Source: Tolypothrix sp. PCC 7712 (GTDB lineage Bacteria > Cyanobacteriota > Cyanobacteriia > Cyanobacteriales > Nostocaceae). Taken from it: a stretch of DNA of 64,000 nucleotides. A program made the translations under genes and the position numbers. The DNA is taken from positions 5,457,390 to 5,521,389 of the forward strand of contig NZ_CP063785.1 in NCBI RefSeq assembly GCF_025860405.1, read 5' to 3'. The stretch's first letter is position 1, and each line of letters opens with the position of its first letter. Positions 45,578 through 55,258 of this stretch are shown in pieces. The notes under the pieces were generated by a model that worked only from the letters and a program-made list of their open reading frames with translations, was not told where the DNA came from and ran no database searches.

Positions 45578-47020
45578 TTACCCTACAAAATTCTCACACA
45601 CCCTAACCTCATTCAATGTTACTTGTACCTGAAATTGCGTTCCTGGTGGTGGGCTAAAGCCTAATTGGAGAACTTTATCTTTCCCTTCACCTTGTTCGTC
45701 ACTTCTTGTTTGGGCTTGCAAGCGAGTTTCTCCACCGGAAATCACACTTAACATGAGATTTGGTGGTAGCTTGTGTTGCTGGCTAATCGGTTGCACTTGT
45801 AGCCGTACGCCGATTTTCTCCTCAGTTTTCGGTCGGATGGTGATAATTAGCGCGACTTTGCAATCTCCTAGCTGCATTCCCAAATCAATTAGCCTGGCTC
45901 TACTAATACCAGCTTGGGGATGATGGGGAGCGATTTTACCTAAACTTAAAGCAGCTTCCCAACGGGTTTCCTCATCATTGGCAGTATGTAACAATTCTAT
46001 CAACGCTGCGATCGCTTCGGGATGACCAATGCCGATTTGTCCTAACACCCCGGCGGCTTGACAGCGTTCTTTCTCTGGGCGATTGGATTTAATCAGGCGG
46101 ATGACGGGTGCGATCGCTTCCGCAGAAACGCTCATTTCTGCACTCCGCACTGCACCTAACTCTGGTTGTGTTAAAAGCGCATCAACTGCTTGCCAGATTT
46201 CCGTAATTATGCTGTCTGCTTGCTGTAACCACTGGCGCAAGTTAACTGTTGCTGAATTTGCTGTTGGGGTTGTAGCTAATTTTAGGCGTTGCTGGTATAG
46301 TTTTTGCCGCGACTGCTCGTCTACAATTAACGCTGCCCACTGTTCAAAAGGCACTGCTAGTCTGGGGGAATATATGGAAGGATTGCTTAACTGGGTGAAG
46401 AACTCCTCAGCTACTTGTGTTGATAACTGCGATGGTGCGGCTTGGGGGATAACATCTGACTGGGGAAGGAGTAGCATTTGGGTGATATCTTCCGCCAAAG
46501 CTTCCTGATGAATATAGTAAGTGCGATCGCTCTCATCATATATCCCCTGACTCTTGAGTTTTTGATAGCTTACATATCCCCATAATCGCAGCCAAGATTG
46601 TTCAGGATTGCCTAAATTAATTTGCACGGCGAGGTAATAATCTTTGCGCCAGCTAGGAATATCAACCCACTCGCAAGGAACAGCAAATTCTCCTAAATCG
46701 CTGGTGTCGCTAGGAATTAAAACTAAGCGGATTTCTCCTAAATCAATGGGAGTCCCATTGACAAATTCCCAGAGAGAATCCCACTTTGTAGGAGAAAAAA
46801 TACTGTTTTTATTGTTAGCTTGGGGGTTGTCTTCTGCTAACCAAGCCTCCAGCCAGGGAATAAAAGTTTTTACGCACAAATAATTGAGATATGCTTGACA
46901 GCAAGCAGCAGCATTAGCGTGAGATTGGGATTGCTGCCAAGCTGCTTGTTGCAGCTCTTGTGATAAAGTCAACCAGAGATGGTTAGGATATGTAGTGACA
47001 AGTTTTCGCAAATTTAGCAT
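45578..47020 (-). CDS. DUF1822 family protein with HEAT-like repeats
   Basis: A 480-residue soluble protein. DUF1822 occupies about residues 10-230, starting with the helix HLWLTLSQELQQAAW, then FVNGTPIDLGEIRLVLIPSD and VPCEWVDIPSWRKDYYLAVQ. HEAT-type repeats lie around 290-370 (AGVLGQIGIGHPEAIAALIE), and a beta-rich end resembles a small C2-like or carbohydrate-binding fold. Its ATG has a strong AGGAGAG and lies 9 bp after the sigma-like stop codon, so the two genes are translationally close. Pairing with a sigma-like gene suggests a regulator such as an anti-sigma or signal-binding factor; this is inference. Confidence 0.85.
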   Translation of the reverse strand: MLNLRKLVTTYPNHLWLTLSQELQQAAWQQSQSHANAAACCQAYLNYLCVKTFIPWLEAWLAEDNPQANNKNSIFSPTKWDSLWEFVNGTPIDLGEIRLVLIPSDTSDLGEFAVPCEWVDIPSWRKDYYLAVQINLGNPEQSWLRLWGYVSYQKLKSQGIYDESDRTYYIHQEALAEDITQMLLLPQSDVIPQAAPSQLSTQVAEEFFTQLSNPSIYSPRLAVPFEQWAALIVDEQSRQKLYQQRLKLATTPTANSATVNLRQWLQQADSIITEIWQAVDALLTQPELGAVRSAEMSVSAEAIAPVIRLIKSNRPEKERCQAAGVLGQIGIGHPEAIAALIELLHTANDEETRWEAALSLGKIAPHHPQAGISRARLIDLGMQLGDCKVALIITIRPKTEEKIGVRLQVQPISQQHKLPPNLMLSVISGGETRLQAQTRSDEQGEGKDKVLQLGFSPPPGTQFQVQVTLNEVRVCENFVG

Positions 47021-47029
47021 ATTCTCTCC

Positions 47030-48811
47030 TTAATTTCTCTGGATTTCTTGGTAGAGCAAGTTGGTTGACAGCCAATCCTCAATAATTTCCCCGATTTGTT
47101 GAGTTTCTGTCTCTAGGGAAAGTCCAAAGCTGGTATCAATCCACAGGAGAAACAAACGCTGTAATTGCTGCTTGGCTGCGGCGAGCAGTTGGTCGGCATG
47201 AGAGTGAGATGTGATAATTTCAATATTATTTATGTCTTGTTTTTGAGCATATCTGAGTAACAAAATTTCTTGCTGCGGTGCTGCTAATTGCTCAAAAGAC
47301 TTTAATAATCCTGATTGAATCAGATTTTGATAATAGCTTTTTAACCAAGATTTGATATAGTTAATTTGCCATTGCTGGAGTAAATTTAAAAAGCTCTTTT
47401 CTAATTGATTGTAAGCTAAAGTTAACTTCTCTTGTACTTCTGCTGGAGTAATTACTTTATCTTGGCTCAGAGTTTGAGTTAATTCACTAATATTTAGTTT
47501 TTGACCGTAACTAAGCTTCAGAATATGTTGTAATTCGGCATCTAAATCAGCAATTGCTGCCATTAATTGCGTTTCAATGGGATTAACTCGTTGCAGACGA
47601 GCAAATTTTTCCGTTAAAAAGGTTTTAATATAATCTGTAGGGTGAAATTGTTCGCTGGTTAACTGCTGAAATTTTTCGATTAATGGCGTTTCCACATATT
47701 TAGAAATGTAGCGGGAAATCGTTCCCTGATGCACGCTCATCTTACTCGCAAACTGTTCTTGAGTTAACAGCGCCAAGGGATGAGGATAACACAAAGCCAT
47801 GACAGCTTGGCGGTAAGATTTAGGAATTTGGCTGCGAGTTTTATCGAGGTTTTGCTCAATAATTTCCAGTTCGCTTGTTAAAGCCAAATCTACTGCTGGT
47901 AAAGATAAGCTCTGTTCTTCATCCTGTTCTATTGCTTCCCCAGAATCAGCCGGTTCGTTACTATGAGCATCGTAAGGAACTTCAATAATTTGATCGGATT
48001 GCTGTAAAGCATCAATACATAAATTCATCCATTTTTGGATCATTGCAGGTGCGACATCTGCACCCACAGCTACTTGCAGAGGTGCGCCTGGCTGGAATCT
48101 TTGCGAGTTGTAATCCTTAGCTGTGGCGACAAAATCAGCAAATTCTGGTTCCGGCCATTTTCCCCTTTCTCGTCTTTGGGGATTGTAGACACGGTTGTTT
48201 TTGTAAATCGGAATAAAATATCGCCAAGCAAAAAGATACTGAGAAATTTCCGGTTCTCTTGCTCCCGCGTTGTTGAGTGCGGATCTGAGTCGTTCTTCCG
48301 CCTTTTGCAATTTTCTGTGACTATTGATGTCTACATCACACAACAAATGCCATCTCGATTCCCAGTTTACATGGTCGCGGGTGACATTTCGCAGCACCCC
48401 TACCATGTAGCTTTTTAGACTTGCTCCACCATAGCCGCTAGTTTGATATTTACTGAGATATTGCCGTAATTTCTCCCGATTACACAGGTGTTCGTTCGTC
48501 AGCGCATACAAATTTTCCCCATAAGTAGCGTAAAACGGGAGACGACACCAACTGCGCCAAATTAGATAACAGCGATCGCGATCGAAGTAAGCTAATAAGT
48601 GCCAGTGAGCTAACCGCTTTTCGGTTTCCGGTTGAGAATCATCATTGAGAATTTTGACAAAATAATTTGCATAGTCGTTCTCATCCCATTGGGGATGCAA
48701 CTTAACTAGCTTTGCCATTCTCTCCCGCAAGCGATTTTCAATTAACCGTTTAAAGGGAGGATAACCGTTAGTTGCAGCGAAGTCATACAAAGTCCAGAAT
48801 TGCTCGCTCAT
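47030..48811 (-). CDS. Sigma-70 family-like regulatory protein
   Basis: A 593-residue protein without membrane segments. A region 2-like helical part lies near the N-terminus (about 25-150; VLRNVTRDHVNWESRW). A helix-turn-helix near 350-385 (LLTQEQFASKMSVHQGTISRY) resembles sigma region 4 or a similar DNA-binding helix pair, and a second HTH-like segment follows (ELTQTLSQ...). I recognise it as the type annotated as a sigma-70-family protein beside DUF1822 genes in cyanobacteria, but it is much longer than an ECF sigma and divergent, so true sigma activity is unproven. GGGAG lies upstream of the ATG. Its upstream region carries one copy of the composite element (48895-48976). Confidence 0.72.
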   Translation of the reverse strand: MSEQFWTLYDFAATNGYPPFKRLIENRLRERMAKLVKLHPQWDENDYANYFVKILNDDSQPETEKRLAHWHLLAYFDRDRCYLIWRSWCRLPFYATYGENLYALTNEHLCNREKLRQYLSKYQTSGYGGASLKSYMVGVLRNVTRDHVNWESRWHLLCDVDINSHRKLQKAEERLRSALNNAGAREPEISQYLFAWRYFIPIYKNNRVYNPQRRERGKWPEPEFADFVATAKDYNSQRFQPGAPLQVAVGADVAPAMIQKWMNLCIDALQQSDQIIEVPYDAHSNEPADSGEAIEQDEEQSLSLPAVDLALTSELEIIEQNLDKTRSQIPKSYRQAVMALCYPHPLALLTQEQFASKMSVHQGTISRYISKYVETPLIEKFQQLTSEQFHPTDYIKTFLTEKFARLQRVNPIETQLMAAIADLDAELQHILKLSYGQKLNISELTQTLSQDKVITPAEVQEKLTLAYNQLEKSFLNLLQQWQINYIKSWLKSYYQNLIQSGLLKSFEQLAAPQQEILLLRYAQKQDINNIEIITSHSHADQLLAAAKQQLQRLFLLWIDTSFGLSLETETQQIGEIIEDWLSTNLLYQEIQRN

Positions 48812-48894
48812 TTCATACTCCCAGAAGACTCCCCCTTGCTCCCCTGCTGTTTTACCATAAATTGCCCATTCAAAATCAAAAATTAGAGCTAAAA

Positions 48895-48976
48895 CCCTTT
48901 CATCGGGTTATTGGGATGGCATTTCATTATTTATGCACATCGGAGTTTTTGGGCATTGTATTTCTTTCCCATGTCC
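48895..48976 (-). promoter_or_regulatory. Composite promoter element, copy C (upstream of the sigma-like gene)
   Basis: On the minus strand the order is CATGGGAAAGAAATACA, 18 variable bases, GTGCATAAAT, 10 bases, ATCCCA, then TGAAAGGG. The same blocks with identical spacing occur at 49086-49177 and 57213-57304. It lies 84 bp upstream of the sigma-like start codon and points at it. Confidence 0.75.
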
Positions 48977-49085
48977 AATACCCGAAGCTGTGGGGCGCAC
49001 AAGAAAGTGCACTCACAAGAGAATGGAGTTTCCTGCCGCTTTCAATAAAATAATTGCAACCTAGTCAGAGTAATATTTTCAGCTA

Positions 49086-49177
49086 TTTCATGGAGTAGAA
49101 AAACAGCTATTACATCGGGACAAGTGCATAAATCCAAAAAGCCTATCCCATTAACTTGAGTGAAAGGGTTCAAACCC
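49086..49177 (+). promoter_or_regulatory. Composite promoter element, copy A (upstream of the lanthipeptide precursor)
   Basis: CATGGAGTAGAAAAACA, 18 bases, GTGCATAAAT (49124-49133), 10 bases, ATCCCATTAAC, then TGAAAGGG. By hand, 71 of 92 positions match copy B. The first two blocks look like -35 and -10 elements. The divergent gap 48812-49324 holds this copy and copy C, 110 bp apart, and nothing else I recognise. Confidence 0.78.
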
Positions 49178-49324
49178 AACGAGGTAAAGCAAGCAAGCTC
49201 AATTCAATGTTGTTCATTACATTGTTAAAGCTGTGGTTAATTACTGTCTCTTTGCTTACTTCTCTATTTGGGAAAAAGACCTCCTTTCAAAAAACTTACA
49301 TCATTTAAATTAAGGAGAAACATC

Positions 49325-49558
49325 ATGTCTAACTTTGACATTATTCGTGCATGGAAAGATGAAGACTATCGTAATAGCTTGAGTGAAGAACAACGTTCTC
49401 AATTACCTGAAAATCCTGCTGGACAGATTCAACTCTCAGATGAGGAAATGGAAGCTGTAGCTGGCGGATATGTCGGTAAATTTAGGCTTCCTCCTGAGTT
49501 TTTTGCCGCACCTTCTACCTACTTCCTAACTGGTTGCGACGTTTTTCCTAATGGTTAA
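49325..49558 (+). CDS. Class II lanthipeptide precursor (mersacidin/lichenicidin-type leader)
   Basis: A 77-residue precursor. The leader (1-48) has the family form NFDIIRAWKDEDYRNSLS, LPENPAG, LSDEEMEAVAGG, with a double-glycine cleavage site at 47-48. The core (49-77) holds one cysteine, Cys71, and only Ser64, Thr65 and Thr69 as dehydratable residues. It can therefore form at most one (methyl)lanthionine ring, probably from Ser64 or Thr65, since Thr69-Gly-Cys71 is too short for usual rings. AGGAGAAAC lies just before the ATG. LanM, transporter and adaptor genes follow on the same strand. Confidence 0.88.
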   Translation: MSNFDIIRAWKDEDYRNSLSEEQRSQLPENPAGQIQLSDEEMEAVAGGYVGKFRLPPEFFAAPSTYFLTGCDVFPNG

Positions 49559-49712
49559 TTTTTTGGCGTTGCTGATTGATGGGATAATTTTTGTCTCACG
49601 CAAAGCCGCAAAGGCGCAAAGAATCGACTTTTAGCTTTTTCCAGAAGTCTGAATTCATCCCGCAAATATGCAATGCCAATTTTTCTAGTGTAATCACACC
49701 TTTCTAATCAAG

Positions 49713-52700
49713 ATGGGTGAGCCTTTTTGGTTCACCCTTAAACACTTACTACCTGACTTCATACATCAAGATGCTGTAATGAATAAACAATGGTTTCAAG
49801 CTCTGACATTAGATGAACGTATTGCCTTACTAAATATATTTAATTCTCAAGTATCCCAACAGCAAATTAATCGCAAAACAGCACAAGAAAGAATGCAACG
49901 CTGGCGGAAACAAAACTTATTTATGAGTGATGCTGATTGGGCGCAGCGTCTAGAATTGGATGGAGTCACTGAGTCAGAATTTCTCAACATTTTAGGTACG
50001 CCAATGGAGGCGATAGGCGATCGCGTTTCTCCTCCGGGATGGATGTCACAAATCGAACAAGTATTTACTGAATTTGCTAACTCTGATTCTCATATATTTT
50101 TGCCTCCAGAAATTCTCAAAGAAAGCACAACTGGTTTTTTGTATGCCGTCGAGCCACTTATAAAACAAGGCTTTGAGCAACTACATCAAGAATTACAGCA
50201 ACTAATTCAGCGCCAATCAGAGCTAGCTTTTGATGCTGATACTGTGATGGAGATATTACTAGCAAATGTAACAAAAAAATTGTTGCAGATGCTACACAGA
50301 ACAATGGTTTTGGAAATCAATGTGGCGCGACTGCAAGGATTATTAAATGGGGATACGCCACAAGAAAGATTTCAAAACTTCATTGCCAATTTAAGACAGC
50401 CTTCTCAAGCATTGGCTTTGTTGCAAGAATATCCAGTTCTCACACGCCAAATCAAAATTTGTATTGATCATTGGGTGCTATTCAGTTTAGAGTTCCTGCG
50501 CCATCTTTGCGCTGATTGGAGCGATATCTGCAAGCTGTTTAGTCCCGAAAATCAGCCAGGAGTACTGATAGAGTTACAAGGTAGTGCTGGGGATAGCCAT
50601 CGGGGTGGACGTTCCGTTTTGATTGCTAAATTTAGTTCTGGATTGCAGATTGTTTATAAACCGAGAACCCTAGCTGTTGATGTGCATTTCCAAGAATTAC
50701 TCACCTGGCTCAACGATCGCGGTACTCATCCACCATTTCAAACTCTCAAGATTCTACAACGTGATGATTATGGTTGGGTGGAATTCGTTAGTGCGGCTGG
50801 ATGCAACACAAAAGCCGAAATTGAGCGTTTTTATGAACGTCAGGGTGGCTACTTAGCTTTACTCTACGCCTTGCAAGCAACTGATTTTCACAGTGAGAAC
50901 TTAATCGCCGCAGGTGAGCATCCTATTTTAATTGACTTGGAAGCTTTGTTTCATCCTTGCTTTGAGCGAGTGGAACTTGTCAAATCAGATTTACTGGCTT
51001 ACAAAAAGATGGCTTTCTCAGTTTTGAGCATTGGATTATTGCCACAGCGAATTTATGGTAATGCTGAGTATGAAGGCGTTGATTTAAGTGGTTTGGGATC
51101 TGCACAAGGTCAACTCACACCCTATCACGCTCTATATTTGGCAGGACAGGGAACTGATGAAATGTCTCTGAAACGCAAGCGGTTAGAAATGCCAGAAAAC
51201 CAAAATCGACCGACTTGCAATGGTGAAGAAATTAATGTATTGGATTATACAGATTCTCTAATTACAGGATTTACTAATATATATCGATTACTTTTAAATC
51301 ATCGAGACGATTTATTGGCAGAAAATGGTATTTTAGCTCGTTTTAGTCAGGATTATGTGCGGGCGATTATTCGTTCTACTTATATCTATAGTTTACTATT
51401 AACTGAAGGTTTTCATCCCGATGTTTTGCGTAATGCTTTAGATCGCGATCGCCATTTTGATCGTCTCTGGCTAGAAGTTGTCCAAAAACCCCATTTGGCT
51501 CAAGTAATTACTGCTGAACGCAATGATTTATGGCAAGGTGATATTCCCCTATTCACAACTCGTCCTAATTCACGGGATTTGTGGACTAGTTCTGGAGAGC
51601 GAATTGCCGATTTTTTTGCTGAATCAAGTATGGCTTCAGTTCAACGTCGTTTTCAGCAACTTGATGAAGCTGATTTAACACAACAACTGTGGTTTATTCG
51701 GGCTTCTCTGACTACATTGGTAACGGCAAAACAGCAAAGACAATCGCCCAGTTACTCTGTCACGGAAGTGCATCATTCTGCCAGTCGGGAGGAATTACTA
51801 GTAGCAGCACAGGCAGTAGGCGATCGCTTAGAAGCGTTAGCATTATCTAGCGAACAGGATGCTAATTGGATTGGTTTGCAGCTTACACCCCAAGAAACAT
51901 GGTTGCTGACTCCACTAAATATGGATCTGTATAACGGATTATCAGGAGTAGCATTATTTCTGGCTTATCTGAGTGCTGTTACTGGCGAGGAACGCTATAG
52001 AAATTTAGCTAAATCTGCATTAAATACAATTCTCCGCCAAGTAGATAACAACCGATCTCATGTCACATCCATTGGTTTTTTTGAGGGTTGGGGAGGAATT
52101 ATCTATACTCTCTCTCATATCAGTATGCTGTGGAATCAACCAACGCTGCTGAAAGAGGCACAAGAGATTGTTAAACATCTACCTGAGCTAATTGAAAAAG
52201 ACGAACAATTCGATATTATTAGCGGTGCAGCTGGGTGCATAGGTGGTTTAATTGCTCTGTATCGCTGTGCGCCATGCGATCGCACATTAGCTGCTGCCAT
52301 TCAATGTGGCGATCGTCTCATCGCCTGCGCGCAACCCATGCAGCAAGGTATTGCTTGGAGTACGAAGATATTAGATACAGCACCGTTAGCAGGGTTTTCT
52401 CACGGTGTAGCAGGGATAGCTTGGGCGCTGTTAGAGTTGGCATCTTTGACAGGTGAGCAGCGTTTTTACACAACTGCTTTAGCTGCTATTGAGTATGAGC
52501 GTAGCCTGTTTGTGGCGGAAGTTGGCAACTGGCTAGACTTACGCAATTTTACTGCTCAATTAATGCAAAAATATGACAGCAAACATAGCTGTATGACAGC
52601 ATGGTGTCACGGTGCGCCAGGAATTGGGCTGGCTCGCTTGCGCTCTCTTCCACACCTGAGCGATCGCCAAATTCGTTCCGAAATTAACACAGCCCTGAAA

Positions 52701-53075
52701 ACCACAATAGCTCAGGGTTTTGGCAGCAATCACTCCCTCTGTCACGGAGATTTAGGTAACCTAGAATTACTATTGCAAGCCAGTCTCACCCTCAACGATC
52801 CGCAATGGCAAACTCAAGTTGATCGCTTTGCTACCATGATTCTTGCAAGTATAAACCAACACGGATGGCTTTGTGGCGTACCTTTGGGAGTAGAGACACC
52901 AGGACTGATGACAGGACTAGCAGGCATTGGTTATGGATTGCTGCGACTAGCCGCGCCAGAGCTTGTTCCCTCAGTTTTAGTGCTGGAGCCTCCTCAGCTT
53001 AACAGCCCAGTGCAGACAAATGAAGAGTATGCGATCGCCTTTGGCGGGCGTTTCGCCATCGCACCTCATAACTGA
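49713..53075 (+). CDS. lanM: Class II lanthipeptide synthetase LanM
   Basis: A 1,120-residue bifunctional enzyme that dehydrates Ser/Thr and adds Cys to form lanthionine. Dehydratase (DUF4135) residues: GDSHRGGRSVLIAKF (near 293), IVYKPRTLAVDVHF, DFHSENLIAAG (near 390), ILIDLEALFHP. The C-terminal LanC-like cyclase shows zinc ligands in AWCHGAPGIGLA (near 963) and SLCHGDLGNLE (near 1009). The frame opens at an ATG (49713), but the family start resembles MNKQWFQALTLDERI, so the ATG at 49779 may be the true start; the first lies inside the hairpin. Its stop is 2 bp before the transporter gene. Confidence 0.93.
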   Translation: MGEPFWFTLKHLLPDFIHQDAVMNKQWFQALTLDERIALLNIFNSQVSQQQINRKTAQERMQRWRKQNLFMSDADWAQRLELDGVTESEFLNILGTPMEAIGDRVSPPGWMSQIEQVFTEFANSDSHIFLPPEILKESTTGFLYAVEPLIKQGFEQLHQELQQLIQRQSELAFDADTVMEILLANVTKKLLQMLHRTMVLEINVARLQGLLNGDTPQERFQNFIANLRQPSQALALLQEYPVLTRQIKICIDHWVLFSLEFLRHLCADWSDICKLFSPENQPGVLIELQGSAGDSHRGGRSVLIAKFSSGLQIVYKPRTLAVDVHFQELLTWLNDRGTHPPFQTLKILQRDDYGWVEFVSAAGCNTKAEIERFYERQGGYLALLYALQATDFHSENLIAAGEHPILIDLEALFHPCFERVELVKSDLLAYKKMAFSVLSIGLLPQRIYGNAEYEGVDLSGLGSAQGQLTPYHALYLAGQGTDEMSLKRKRLEMPENQNRPTCNGEEINVLDYTDSLITGFTNIYRLLLNHRDDLLAENGILARFSQDYVRAIIRSTYIYSLLLTEGFHPDVLRNALDRDRHFDRLWLEVVQKPHLAQVITAERNDLWQGDIPLFTTRPNSRDLWTSSGERIADFFAESSMASVQRRFQQLDEADLTQQLWFIRASLTTLVTAKQQRQSPSYSVTEVHHSASREELLVAAQAVGDRLEALALSSEQDANWIGLQLTPQETWLLTPLNMDLYNGLSGVALFLAYLSAVTGEERYRNLAKSALNTILRQVDNNRSHVTSIGFFEGWGGIIYTLSHISMLWNQPTLLKEAQEIVKHLPELIEKDEQFDIISGAAGCIGGLIALYRCAPCDRTLAAAIQCGDRLIACAQPMQQGIAWSTKILDTAPLAGFSHGVAGIAWALLELASLTGEQRFYTTALAAIEYERSLFVAEVGNWLDLRNFTAQLMQKYDSKHSCMTAWCHGAPGIGLARLRSLPHLSDRQIRSEINTALKTTIAQGFGSNHSLCHGDLGNLELLLQASLTLNDPQWQTQVDRFATMILASINQHGWLCGVPLGVETPGLMTGLAGIGYGLLRLAAPELVPSVLVLEPPQLNSPVQTNEEYAIAFGGRFAIAPHN
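49715..49737 (+). terminator. Hairpin between precursor and lanM
   Basis: GGGTGAGCC pairs with GGTTCACCC (one G-U pair) around TTTTT. No long T-run follows. It lies 156 bp after the precursor stop and could reduce read-through, so that far more precursor than LanM is made. It overlaps the first in-frame ATG of lanM. Confidence 0.55.
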
Positions 53076-53077
53076 CA

Positions 53078-55258
53078 ATGAAATACCAGCTTGTGAAACA
53101 ACATAGTGAAGAAGACTGTGGTGCTGCCAGTCTTGCTTCTATTGCCAAATATTATGGTAAAACTTTCACCATTAGCCGCATTCGAGAAACTGTAGGCACT
53201 GGGCAACAAGGAACCACATTACTAGGACTGAAACGAGGCGCAGAGAGCCTTGGTTTCAACGCCAGGGCTGTGAAAGCACCTCTAGAAGCCTTCAACGAAA
53301 AGATTATACCCCTACCAGCAATTATTCATTGGAAAGGCTATCATTGGGTAATTTTATACGGCAAGCGGGGCAATAAATACGTTGTTGCTGATCCGGCTGT
53401 CGGTATCCGCTATCTAGAAAAAAAGTGGCTTCTGGAAGCATGGACAGATGGAGTCATGCTGCTCCTGGAACCAGATGCAGTCCGCTTTTCTGTTCAGGAA
53501 GATGAAAAAGAGAAAATTGGTGGTTTTGGACGCTTCCTCAAGCGTTTGTGGCCATATCGCGCTATTCTTGCTCAAACTTTATTACTCAACTCGGTTCTCG
53601 GTCTACTGTCTCTCGCTTCGCCCTTTTTGCTGCAAATCCTCACCGATGACGTGCTAGTTCGTGGAGATACCCAACTCCTCACCAGCGTTGCCATTGGGGT
53701 GATTGCTATGCGTTTAGTTAGCAGCAGCTTGCGATTAGCGCAATCAAATCTCGTGGCTCACTTTGCCCAACGTCTGCAACTCGGATTAATTTTTGAATTT
53801 GGTCGGCAAATTCTCCAGTTACCTTTAAGTTATTACGAATCTCGTCGCAGTGGTGAAATTGTTAGTCGTTTAGAAGATATTCAACAAATTAATCAGTTAA
53901 TTTCTCAAGCTGTTGTTAGTCTACCTAGCCAACTATTTATCGCTCTAGTTTCTCTAGGTTTCATGCTGTTTTACAGTATCAAACTCACAGTTCTAGCAGG
54001 TGCGATCGCGCTTTTAATGACTCTCTCTACAATAGCTTTTTTGCCCACCCTCCAGCAAAAAATTCGCAGTGTTTTGGTATTATCAGCCGAAAATCAAGGG
54101 GTTTTAGTCGAAACTTTCAAAGGCGCGATTACCCTCAAAACTACTGCTGCTGCTCCCCAATTCTGGGAAGAATTTCAAGGTAGATTTAGCCGCCTGGCTA
54201 ACTTTACCTTCCGCACTATTCAAATTAGTATTATCAACGGTATTTTTTCAAATTTAGTTTCCAGCATTGGTAGTATTGCTTTGCTTTGGTTCGGCAGTAC
54301 TCTGGTGATTAGTCAGGAATTAACTATTGGGATGCTACTAGCATTTAATAGTATGAATGCTAACTTTACCACTTTTATTGAAACTACTATCGACTTTATT
54401 GATGAATTCACCCGTGCTAAAACTGCTACCCAACGCCTCACGGAAGTTATTGAAGCTACCCCAGAAACTTTAGATAATTACCAAAAGCCTTGGGTAAAAA
54501 TTCCCACGAATGCAGATATCACCTGTAGCAACCTCAACTTCCATCATGCAGGTAGAGTTGACTTACTAGAAGATTTCTCTTTGACTATTCCTGGTGGTAA
54601 AGTTATTGCCCTCATCGGTAAATCTGGCTGCGGTAAAAGTACCCTAGCAAAATTAATTGCTGGTTTATATCAGCTTCAGTCGGGTAATATTCGCTTTGGA
54701 ATTTATAATCTGGAAGACCTTTCTTTAGAATGTCTGCGACAACAAGTAGTGCTAGTTCCCCAAGAAGCGCACTTTTGGAGTCGGTCGATCATGGAAAATT
54801 TCCGTTTAGGCTCGCCTCACATTACCTTAGAGCAAATTGTCCAAGCTTGCCAAATTTCTGGGGCTGACGAGTTTATCAGCCAACTCCCCGACAAATATCA
54901 AACAGTCTTAGGGGAATTTGGGGCTAATCTTTCAGGTGGTCAAAAGCAGAGATTAGCGATCGCTCGTGCTATTGTCAATAATCCCCCAGTCTTGATTTTA
55001 GACGAATCGACTGGCGCACTTGACCCCGTCAGTGAAGCCGAAGTCTTAAACCATCTGCTAACCCATCGCCAGCATCAAACCACAATTTTAATTAGCCATC
55101 GCCCCAAAGTCATCCAACAAGCCGATTGGATTGTCATGTTAGAGCAAGGAAAACTCAAAATCCAAGGTTCTCCAGAAACCCTCAGCCATCAACCAGGCGA
55201 GCATCTAAACTTTCTCGAAAGTCGGCGGGAAAGCTCACTCTTTCAAGGGGTAGGATGA
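53078..55258 (+). CDS. lanT: C39 peptidase-containing ABC exporter (LanT-type)
   Basis: A 726-residue bifunctional protein. The N-terminal C39 peptidase cuts after double glycine in the leader: Cys14 in EEDCGAASLASIAKYYG, His89 in GYHWVILYG, Asp105 in VADPAVGI. Six transmembrane helices follow (about 160-440), then an ABC ATPase with Walker A GKSGCGKST, signature LSGGQKQRLAIARA and Walker B VLILDESTGALDP. It should export and mature the lanthipeptide. Translationally near-coupled to LanM (2 bp). Confidence 0.93.
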   Translation: MKYQLVKQHSEEDCGAASLASIAKYYGKTFTISRIRETVGTGQQGTTLLGLKRGAESLGFNARAVKAPLEAFNEKIIPLPAIIHWKGYHWVILYGKRGNKYVVADPAVGIRYLEKKWLLEAWTDGVMLLLEPDAVRFSVQEDEKEKIGGFGRFLKRLWPYRAILAQTLLLNSVLGLLSLASPFLLQILTDDVLVRGDTQLLTSVAIGVIAMRLVSSSLRLAQSNLVAHFAQRLQLGLIFEFGRQILQLPLSYYESRRSGEIVSRLEDIQQINQLISQAVVSLPSQLFIALVSLGFMLFYSIKLTVLAGAIALLMTLSTIAFLPTLQQKIRSVLVLSAENQGVLVETFKGAITLKTTAAAPQFWEEFQGRFSRLANFTFRTIQISIINGIFSNLVSSIGSIALLWFGSTLVISQELTIGMLLAFNSMNANFTTFIETTIDFIDEFTRAKTATQRLTEVIEATPETLDNYQKPWVKIPTNADITCSNLNFHHAGRVDLLEDFSLTIPGGKVIALIGKSGCGKSTLAKLIAGLYQLQSGNIRFGIYNLEDLSLECLRQQVVLVPQEAHFWSRSIMENFRLGSPHITLEQIVQACQISGADEFISQLPDKYQTVLGEFGANLSGGQKQRLAIARAIVNNPPVLILDESTGALDPVSEAEVLNHLLTHRQHQTTILISHRPKVIQQADWIVMLEQGKLKIQGSPETLSHQPGEHLNFLESRRESSLFQGVG

